A DNA stretch of 64,000 bases from Rhodococcus sp. OK302 (GTDB taxonomy: Bacteria > Actinomycetota > Actinomycetes > Mycobacteriales > Mycobacteriaceae): contig NZ_NPJZ01000001.1 of NCBI RefSeq assembly GCF_002245895.1, positions 5,285,001 to 5,349,000 of the forward strand. Direction: 5' to 3'. This document shows positions 58,242 to 64,000 of the stretch, piece after piece. How positions within the stretch are numbered: position 1 is the stretch's first letter; each line of letters begins with the position of its first letter. The notes under the pieces were generated by a model. That model was not told the DNA's origin, ran no database searches, and saw only the letters and a list, made by a program, of their open reading frames with translations. The position numbers and the translations under genes are program-made.

Positions 58242-59899
58242 AGCGACTCCCGAATCTCCAGCACAGCAGCCCGTCCACCGACCGGGTTACGCGCAGCCCG
58301 CGCGGCGGCGGCCATTGCCCGGCACCCGTCCATGTCGACGGCGGCCAACCGGGCGCGCACCTCACCCAACGCGGGTGTCGACATCGACAGACTGGTGACA
58401 CCGAGGCCCACCAGAACCGGAGCCAACAACGGATCCGACGCCGCCTCGCCGCACACTCCGACGGGCTTTCCGGCCGCAGCGCCGGCGGCACCCACCAGAG
58501 CGATCAAGTCGAGAACTGCAGGCTGCCACGGGTCCAGCAGATGTGCCAGACCGCCGGCCATACGATCAACCGCACACGTGTACTGACTCAAATCGTTGGT
58601 ACCGATACTGACAAAGTCGAGATGCTCGAAAATGTCCTTGGCCCGCAATGCTGCAGCCGGCACCTCGATCATCGCGCCCACCGTGGTGATGCCGCGGGAG
58701 CGTGCCAGTTCGGCAAAACCGATCGCCTCGTCGGCCGTCGACACCATCGGCGCCATCACCCACAGGTCTGCACCCGTGGCGAGGCCGGCGGCAGCCAGCG
58801 CGTCCAATTGTGTGATCAGCGTCTGCGGGTACACGTCGGCGATGCGCAGCCCACGAATTCCCAACGCCGGGTTGGCTTCCTCCGCCAGATCCAGGAACGG
58901 CAACGGCTTGTCCGAACCCGAATCGAGGGTCCGCACTACTACCTTGCGTCCGGAAAAGTGCTGCAGGACAGCCGTGTACATCTCCGTCTGCTCGGCCAAC
59001 GAAGGCTCCTCGGTGCGGCCGAGGAAGGAGAACTCGGTGCGGAACAGTCCGACGCCCTCGCAGTCGACGACACCCGCTCGGGATGCGTCGTCAAGCGTTC
59101 CGATGTTGGCGAGCAAACCCACGCCCGTGCCGTCGAGCGTGCGACCCGGTCCGCTGCCCGACGCCGTTCGCGCTGCGGCCGCAGCAATCTCGAGCGCCGC
59201 CCGTTCCTGCTGCTCGGCAGTCGGATCGACCACAACTTCACCGGTACTGCCGTCGAGAATCAGCAGCACGCCGTCGGGCAGAGCGAGTGCTTCGGGGCAG
59301 CTCACCACTGCCGCGATACCCAGCGACTTCGCCAAGATTGCGGTGTGACTGGTCGGCCCGCCTTCCAAGGTGAGCAGCCCGATCACGTCACTGCCCGCGA
59401 GCGTCGCAGTGTCCGCGGGAGCCAGATCCCGGGCCACCAGAATGTACGGATGACCCGGTGCCGGAATGCCCGGCAAAGGCTGATCGAGCAGTACTGCGAC
59501 AGTCCGTCGACCCAGATCGCGCAGATCCGTAACTCGCTCGGCCATGTAACCCCCCAAGGCTGCGAGCTTGTCGCAGAACCCTTCGAAAGCCACGGTCACC
59601 GAGTACGCAGTCGGTAGACCGGCCTCGAGATTCTTGGACGTTTCCTTCACGATTCCGGGATCGCGGGCCAGCGCGGCGGACGTCACCAGGATCTCCGCGG
59701 CAACGCCGTCGACGCCGTCGGCGCGGCTCTCGAGATCACTCGCCACGGTGTCCAATGCGCTACGGACCCGCACCAGTTCGTCGGCCGGTGTACCGGTCAC
59801 CGGGTCGCCCGCCGACGTCTCGATGACGGTGCCGAAACCGATCCACGGCGCGCAGACCACACCGGAACTCACACCGAGACCGTGGATATCGGTGGACAT
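58238..59899 (-). CDS. ptsI: PTS enzyme I (PEP-protein phosphotransferase)
   Basis: Enzyme I takes phosphate from PEP and passes it to HPr. The 553-aa protein has the phospho-His loop LEGGPTSHTAILAKSLGI (about residue 184), the PEP-binding ALGIRGLRIADVYPQTL, EVPAAALRAKDIFEHLDF and the C-terminal Cys loop GVCGEAASDPLLAPVL. It shares 1 nt with ptsH. As usual in Rhodococcus, this general PTS enzyme is located in the sugar-specific locus. Confidence 0.97.
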   Translation of the reverse strand: MSTDIHGLGVSSGVVCAPWIGFGTVIETSAGDPVTGTPADELVRVRSALDTVASDLESRADGVDGVAAEILVTSAALARDPGIVKETSKNLEAGLPTAYSVTVAFEGFCDKLAALGGYMAERVTDLRDLGRRTVAVLLDQPLPGIPAPGHPYILVARDLAPADTATLAGSDVIGLLTLEGGPTSHTAILAKSLGIAAVVSCPEALALPDGVLLILDGSTGEVVVDPTAEQQERAALEIAAAAARTASGSGPGRTLDGTGVGLLANIGTLDDASRAGVVDCEGVGLFRTEFSFLGRTEEPSLAEQTEMYTAVLQHFSGRKVVVRTLDSGSDKPLPFLDLAEEANPALGIRGLRIADVYPQTLITQLDALAAAGLATGADLWVMAPMVSTADEAIGFAELARSRGITTVGAMIEVPAAALRAKDIFEHLDFVSIGTNDLSQYTCAVDRMAGGLAHLLDPWQPAVLDLIALVGAAGAAAGKPVGVCGEAASDPLLAPVLVGLGVTSLSMSTPALGEVRARLAAVDMDGCRAMAAAARAARNPVGGRAAVLEIRESL

Positions 59900-60168
59900 C
59901 AGGCCTCGTCGAGGTCGGTCGCGAGCAGTTCGGCCAGGCTACGAAGGGCATCTTCTGCGCCTTCGCCTTCTGCCCGCAACGTCACCTCGGCCCCGAACTG
60001 GACACCGAGCGTCATGACCGACAGCATGCTGGCGGCGTCGACCGGCTCGCCGTCACCGAGTGCAATGGTGACGTCGACGGGGGCGGTGGCTGCTGCCCGA
60101 GTGAACTTGGCAGCGGGGCGGGCGTGCAGGCCCACGGTTGATCCGATGATGGCGGTTACGGTTGCCAT
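59899..60168 (-). CDS. ptsH: PTS phosphocarrier protein HPr
   Basis: HPr shuttles phosphate from enzyme I to EIIA. The 89-aa protein has the active-site His15 in TVGLHARPAAKF and a Ser48 region (ASMLSVMTLG) matching the regulatory serine of Gram-positive HPr. Start ATG at 60168, 4 bp after nagE. Confidence 0.96.
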   Translation of the reverse strand: MATVTAIIGSTVGLHARPAAKFTRAAATAPVDVTIALGDGEPVDAASMLSVMTLGVQFGAEVTLRAEGEGAEDALRSLAELLATDLDEA

Positions 60169-60172
60169 GATG

Positions 60173-61516
60173 TCAGCGGCCTTCCAGTTCCTTGACGATT
60201 TTGTGTTCTTGTTCCGCGACCGAAGGTGCGTCGACGCGGGTGTCGGCCACAGCTGCGACGGCAACTTCTGCTTCGATAACTGCCTCGCCGGGAGTGTTGT
60301 CTTCGCCGTCGAGCTCTTCTTCGCGGCCGGGGGTGCGCAGGTTCCACTTCTTGATGACGAAGCTGAAGAGGAAGTAGTAGATCAGTGCGTAGATCAGGCC
60401 GATCGGGATCAGCATCCATGCATTGGTGGCCTTGCCGAAGTTGAGGACGTAGTCGATGAAGCCGGCGGAGAACGTGAAGCCGTCATGGATTCCGAGGGCA
60501 TTGACCAACGCCATCGACGTACCCGTCAAGATCGAGTGGATGACATACAGCGGCCAGGCGACGAACATGAACGAGAACTCGAGCGGCTCGGTGATACCGG
60601 TGAGGAACGCGGTCAGACCGGTGGAGAGCATGATGCCGCCGATCAGCTTCTTCTGAGAAGGCTTGGCGTTACGCCAGATCGCGAAAGCTGCTGCGGGAAG
60701 CGCGAACATCATGATCGGGAAGAAGCCCGTCATGAAGGTGCCGGCACTGGGGTCACCGGCAAAGAAGCGGTTGAGATCGCCGCGAACAAGCTGTCCCGAC
60801 GCGTCCTGGTAGTCGCCGATCAGGAACCACACTGCAGAGTTGAGGATGTGGTGCAGGCCGGTCGGAATCAGCAACCGGTTCGCGGTGCCGTAGATGCCGC
60901 CGCCGATCACGGTATTCGCGGCCACGGTCTCGCCCACCCAGGTCAGACCGGAATTGAAGAGCGGGTAGATGAATGCCATCAGTACACCGACAACAAGACC
61001 CGTGAGAGCGGTGAGGATGGGAACCAAGCGTCGGCCGTTGAAGAATCCGAGGTAGTCGGGAAGCTTGGTTCGATAGAACTTCTGCCACAGGATCGCGGAC
61101 AGCAGGCCCATCACGATGCCGGCCAGCACCCCGTAATTGATCATCGACGGGTCACCGTTGGGGTCGGTCTTGCCCTCGAGAACGATGGGCGACATGGCCT
61201 CGAAGACGCCGTTGATGACCATGTATCCGACGACTGCAGCCAAGGCTGTGGAACCGTCCGACTTCTTGGCCCACCCGATGGCGATACCGACTGCGAAGAT
61301 CAGCGGCAGCCAGGTGAAGATCGACTGTCCGGCAGCCGAGATGACACCCGCCGTGCTTTCCAGCGCACTGAAACGCCCGAGCAGATCGTCCTGACCAGCT
61401 CGAAGCAGAAGTCCGGCCGCGGGCAGCACCGCAATGGGCAACATCAGGCTGCGGCCGAGGCGTTGAACCCCGGCAAACAACGTCGATTCCTTCTTGGGGC
61501 TGTCGTCGGCAGTCAT
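60173..61516 (-). CDS. nagE: PTS N-acetylglucosamine transporter, EIIC component
   Basis: The 447-aa EIIC is a polytopic membrane permease of the glucose/GlcNAc family: GRSLMLPIAVLPAAGLLLRA at the start, FNSGLTWVGETVAANTVIGG, and the sugar-binding GITEPLEFSFMFVAWPLY. It has no fused EIIB or EIIA domains; instead an acidic cytoplasmic tail (residues ~395-447) ends ELEGR. EIIB and EIIA are encoded divergently. GlcNAc specificity is supported by nagA/nagB in the same operon. Confidence 0.94.
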   Translation of the reverse strand: MTADDSPKKESTLFAGVQRLGRSLMLPIAVLPAAGLLLRAGQDDLLGRFSALESTAGVISAAGQSIFTWLPLIFAVGIAIGWAKKSDGSTALAAVVGYMVINGVFEAMSPIVLEGKTDPNGDPSMINYGVLAGIVMGLLSAILWQKFYRTKLPDYLGFFNGRRLVPILTALTGLVVGVLMAFIYPLFNSGLTWVGETVAANTVIGGGIYGTANRLLIPTGLHHILNSAVWFLIGDYQDASGQLVRGDLNRFFAGDPSAGTFMTGFFPIMMFALPAAAFAIWRNAKPSQKKLIGGIMLSTGLTAFLTGITEPLEFSFMFVAWPLYVIHSILTGTSMALVNALGIHDGFTFSAGFIDYVLNFGKATNAWMLIPIGLIYALIYYFLFSFVIKKWNLRTPGREEELDGEDNTPGEAVIEAEVAVAAVADTRVDAPSVAEQEHKIVKELEGR

Positions 61517-61579
61517 AAAGACCTTCTCTTGTCGTCAGGGGTGGCGCGGGGTGAACCGATGGGGCGGAAAGTATTGTGA

Positions 61580-61633
61580 ACCAGTATCCGCAAGGGGTAC
61601 TGTCCGGTCATAACCAGTTGCTAGTTTGACCAG
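61580..61633. promoter_or_regulatory. Candidate GntR (dre-like) operator region between nagE and EIIB
   Basis: The 206-bp divergent gap contains CCGGTCATAACCAG (61604-61617), an imperfect dyad resembling the DasR/NagR dre element (TGGTCTAGACCA core), plus ACCAG half-sites at 61580-61584 and 61629-61633. A single site set here could control both the nagE operon and EIIB-EIIA through the HutC-type regulator encoded nearby. Confidence 0.5.
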
Positions 61634-61722
61634 GTGAACGCAAGATGTCAACAGGAGAATGTGACCTAGGCAACTGGAAAAGCACTCACCAGCCAACCGA
61701 CCCGCACAAACCAGGAGAATCA

Positions 61723-61953
61723 ATGTCCAAGGCAGAAGCAATCGTCAAGGGCCTCGGCGGCGCCGAGAACATCGTCGAAATCGAAGCGTGCATCACACGA
61801 CTGCGCACCGAGGTCAAGGACGGCAGCAAGGTCGACGAGGCAGCCCTCAAGGCCGCCGGCGCTCACGGTGTACTCAAGGCCGGCACTGTCGTGCAGGTCA
61901 TCGTCGGCCCCGAGGCGGATACCCTCGCCGAGGACATCGAGGACATTCTGTGA
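61723..61953 (+). CDS. PTS EIIB component (glucose/GlcNAc family)
   Basis: The 76-aa stand-alone EIIB carries the phospho-Cys in IVEIEACITRLRTEVKD (Cys23). It accepts phosphate from EIIA and passes it to sugar bound in EIIC. The ATG at 61723 has AGGAG 6 nt upstream. Its stop overlaps the EIIA GTG by 4 nt. Confidence 0.95.
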   Translation: MSKAEAIVKGLGGAENIVEIEACITRLRTEVKDGSKVDEAALKAAGAHGVLKAGTVVQVIVGPEADTLAEDIEDIL

Positions 61954-62411
61954 GCGTCTCCGTCCTCGCTCCCCTGCCCGGACGCGTCCTGGCACTAGCC
62001 GACGTTCCCGACCCCGTATTCGCGCAGCAGATGGTCGGCGCGGGCGTAGCTATCGAACCGGCTCGCGATCAAGGACCCCTGACCGTCGTCGCCCCCATCG
62101 CCGGCAAGATCCTCAAACTGCACCCGCACGCATTTGTCATCCTGGGTGCACAGGGAACCGGCGTACTCGTCCACATCGGAATCGACACGGTCAAACTCGA
62201 CGGTGAAGGGTTCACCCTTATCGCCGCCGAAGGCGATCAGGTTGCCGCCGGCGACGCAGTCGTGAGCTTCGATCCCGCATTCATCGACAGCACCGGATAC
62301 TCCGCGGTGTGCCCGGTCGTGGTCATGGACTCCAAGCCCGACACCGTCACCTCCGAGGCACTCGGGTCCGACATCACAGTCGGTGCAACACTTTTCGACT
62401 GGTCGAAGTAG
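61950..62411 (+). CDS. PTS EIIA component (glucose/GlcNAc family, Crr-like)
   Basis: The 153-aa protein is a glucose-type EIIA: APIAGKILKLHPHAFVILG with the first active-site His, and GVLVHIGIDTVKLDG with the phospho-His (His75). It receives phosphate from HPr. The GTG start at 61950 overlaps the EIIB stop (GTGA). The C-terminus ends in DITVGATLFDWSK, before a strong terminator. Confidence 0.95.
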   Translation: MSVSVLAPLPGRVLALADVPDPVFAQQMVGAGVAIEPARDQGPLTVVAPIAGKILKLHPHAFVILGAQGTGVLVHIGIDTVKLDGEGFTLIAAEGDQVAAGDAVVSFDPAFIDSTGYSAVCPVVVMDSKPDTVTSEALGSDITVGATLFDWSK

Positions 62412-62421
62412 AAGTCAAGCA

Positions 62422-62464
62422 AAAAGTGGGCACACCCTTTCTTCTTCGGGGTGTGCCCACTTTT
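62422..62464. terminator. Bidirectional terminator between EIIA and the GntR gene
   Basis: A perfect 16-bp stem (AAAAGTGGGCACACCC/GGGTGTGCCCACTTTT) with a pyrimidine loop. A-run and T-run at opposite ends let it act for both convergent genes. Confidence 0.93.
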
Positions 62465-62480
62465 CTTTGAAACCGTAAGG

Positions 62481-63230
62481 CTATTGATCTGTCCGCAGTT
62501 GCGCTCGCGGCGCTCCCTGCACTTCCATGTGCAGCTTGTACCGATCCGAACGGTACCAACTGCGGGTGTGCTCGACCGGCGCGGTCCCGCTGAAAGACAC
62601 CCGGTCGAAGTACAGCACCGGCGCACCCTTCTTGGTTCCCAACAACGTCGCGATCTCGGTGCTGGCACCGTCCGCACTGACCGTCTGCTCGGCGCGATCG
62701 ATCGGCATCTCGAAGCGCTCAGCAGTTGCGCGATAGATCGAGGCCGTCAGGTCCAGTTCCAGCAACCCCGGCAGCAGCACCGGATTGAACCAACCGTCGT
62801 CGACGCTGACCGGCTCGCCGTCGGCCAGACGCAGCCTTTTCACGTGGTAGGCAAGAGATTCCGGCGCCATCCCCAACGCTCTCGCGGTGGCGTCCGGTAA
62901 AACGGCTTCTTCGCTGACCAACACGACGGTGGTCGGCACATGACCTTGCGCGCGCATTTCCTCGGTGAACGACGCCAAATGCAGTGTCGATTGCACCGCC
63001 CGGTGGGCGACAAATGTGCCCTTGCCACGAACCCGGACCAGATGTCCGTCGTTGACCAACTGGCCAATCGCCTCGCGGACGGTGATGCGACTGACGCCGT
63101 AGTCCTGCATCAAGTTTCGTTCGCTGGTCATCAAATCACCAGGTTGCAACTCCCGAGTGCACTTGTGCAACAAGATTGCCCGTAACTGCTCGTGCTTGGG
63201 TATTGCGCTGTCACGCAGATGAACGGGCAT
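62481..63230 (-). CDS. GntR/HutC-family transcriptional regulator (DasR/NagR-like)
   Basis: From ATG 63230 (GGAGGAG about 10 nt upstream) the 249-aa protein has a winged helix (LMTSERNLMQDYGVSRITVREAIGQL, as SRITVREA) and a C-terminal UTRA effector domain (YHVKRLRLADGEPVSVDDGW; FDRVSFSGTAPVEHTRSWYR). DasR/NagR regulators bind GlcN-6-P or GlcNAc-6-P and repress nag/PTS genes. The neighbouring GlcNAc PTS makes this the likely role. GTG codons at 63233 and 63266 are alternative starts. Confidence 0.92.
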   Translation of the reverse strand: MPVHLRDSAIPKHEQLRAILLHKCTRELQPGDLMTSERNLMQDYGVSRITVREAIGQLVNDGHLVRVRGKGTFVAHRAVQSTLHLASFTEEMRAQGHVPTTVVLVSEEAVLPDATARALGMAPESLAYHVKRLRLADGEPVSVDDGWFNPVLLPGLLELDLTASIYRATAERFEMPIDRAEQTVSADGASTEIATLLGTKKGAPVLYFDRVSFSGTAPVEHTRSWYRSDRYKLHMEVQGAPRAQLRTDQ

Positions 63231-63296
63231 CACGGCGGCTGCTCCTCCGACTTCGAATTTCGTCACGGGACACGATCCCTGTTCGCACCAACCAGG

Positions 63297-63318
63297 CCGG
63301 TCCCAACCGGTCCGGTCC
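63297..63318. promoter_or_regulatory. Possible autoregulatory repeats upstream of the GntR gene
   Basis: Three CCGGTCC copies occur in 22 bp (63297-63303, 63307-63313, 63312-63318), the first two one helical turn apart. They overlap the region where the gntR promoter should lie. Function is inferred. Confidence 0.35.
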
Positions 63319-63383
63319 AATAACAATACGTGACTTGCCGCAGCATCCCTAGCAACTATCCCAAAACGGGCAATCTACCGTCC

Positions 63384-64000
63384 TCAATCATCCAAATAGC
63401 GGTAGATTGCCCGCAGTTCAGCAATCGCAAGGTTCTGCTGAGCCAGATCCAATCCGAGCGCTGCAATGGAGGCTCGCAGCCGGTTGGGATCCAAATCGTC
63501 TATCGCAGCCCGAAATTCGCCCCTCGGAAGCGTCGGCAACGCAGATGCGTCACCGAACCAACTTTCGATATCGACGGCTATGGTGCTCTCGTTTTCCACT
63601 CCCCGATCAGATCGTCGAGATCGACCCCACGTAGGACCAGAAGTTGCATCGGATCGGTGTCGATCCGCTCCGCAGTCAGATAGGCAACGGCGGCAGCATG
63701 TTTGCACGGCCATCCGTCATCCGGGCACGTGCAGTCGAATCGGAAGGCGCTCGGCCCCTCCGGTACGAGTTGTGCTGCCAGCATGTCCGGAATTGCCCCG
63801 GACACCAGCGCTGCCAGCGAGCCCGGGACGCGGCGGATCTTGGTGATGATGTCGTCGATATCGGACTGATCGAGGGTATCGATCCGAAGTGTTGACACAA
63901 ATGGCTGGAGTTGACTGCCCTGCACTTCCGCCGTGGCAATTCCCGGCTTGATGTCGAGCGCCAGCACTTGACCGGAACGTGCGTAAGTACGCCCCCGGGA
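63384..64000 (-). pseudogene. SWIM zinc-finger protein, partial and frameshifted
   Basis: The visible C-terminal part of a SWIM-type protein begins off the right edge (frame already open: SRGRTYARSGQVLALDIKPG) and has the zinc motif FDCTCPDDGWPCKHAAA (CxCx6CxH). This frame stops at 63578 after LIGEWKTRAP. The natural continuation (ESTIAVDIESWFGDASALPT to YRYLDD, ending at 63384) is in another frame. The switch is near 63592-63604, at A4 and G4 runs. SWIM domains bind DNA or protein; this one's role is unknown. Confidence 0.75.

Overview
The window looks like chromosome of a Rhodococcus close to the R. erythropolis group. Support comes from the 16S 5' end, high GC, GTG and TTG starts, a MurA with Asp at the catalytic-Cys position, and mycobacterium-like gene order. 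Nearly all of positions 1-24,750 is minus-strand housekeeping sequence. It holds the 16S 5' end, murA, a frameshifted PduO-type cobalamin adenosyltransferase, a DUF2550 gene, the F1Fo-ATPase operon (atpI-B-E-F-H-A-G-D-C), wecA, a Sua5-type gene, prmC, prfA, rpmE, rho and an overlapping argS-lysA-hom-thrC-thrB operon. This matches the thr-rho-atp-murA-rrs order known from mycobacteria.

From 24.9 to 35 kb the content is mixed: a DUF3105/DUF305 membrane pair, phosphoketolase, tRNA-Arg(CCG), a LysR/MHS transporter/flavin monooxygenase cassette, and an alanine-dehydrogenase-family gene.

The most interesting region is 34.9-43.5 kb. A leftward operon (cysD, cysNC, a CysQ fused to an extra C-terminal domain, a limonene-epoxide-hydrolase-like enzyme) makes PAPS and removes PAP. 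A rightward operon (DUF1214, SDR, sulfotransferase-like) resembles the KstR-regulated Rv3531c-Rv3530c-Rv3529c genes of M. tuberculosis. An IclR regulator lies between them. Both operons carry the same two upstream palindromes in the same order: TAGAACGCGTTCTA, which fits the KstR consensus TnnAACnnGTTnnA, and GGTACA-N4-TGTACC. I read this as one steroid-responsive sulfonation regulon that couples the sulfotransferase to its own PAPS supply.

From 43.5 to 49.9 kb there are two alpha/beta hydrolases, an amidohydrolase, two tandem micropeptide genes (38 and 28 aa) each with its own strong terminator, a frameshifted mraY outside any division/cell-wall cluster, and a MarR regulator. From 50 to 55.4 kb lies a complete valine (isobutyryl-CoA) catabolic operon: mmsA, acyl-CoA dehydrogenase, HIBCH, mmsB, enoyl-CoA hydratase. 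From 55.5 to 63.2 kb is the N-acetylglucosamine PTS locus (nagE-ptsH-ptsI-nagA-nagB-cutC, divergent EIIB-EIIA, and a GntR regulator). The window ends in a frameshifted, truncated SWIM zinc-finger gene.

Three genes are each broken by one apparent single-base indel in or near short homopolymers (about 2340, 48950 and 63600). Assembly error should be excluded before calling them pseudogenes. I saw no CRISPR array, insertion sequence, integrase or prophage gene.
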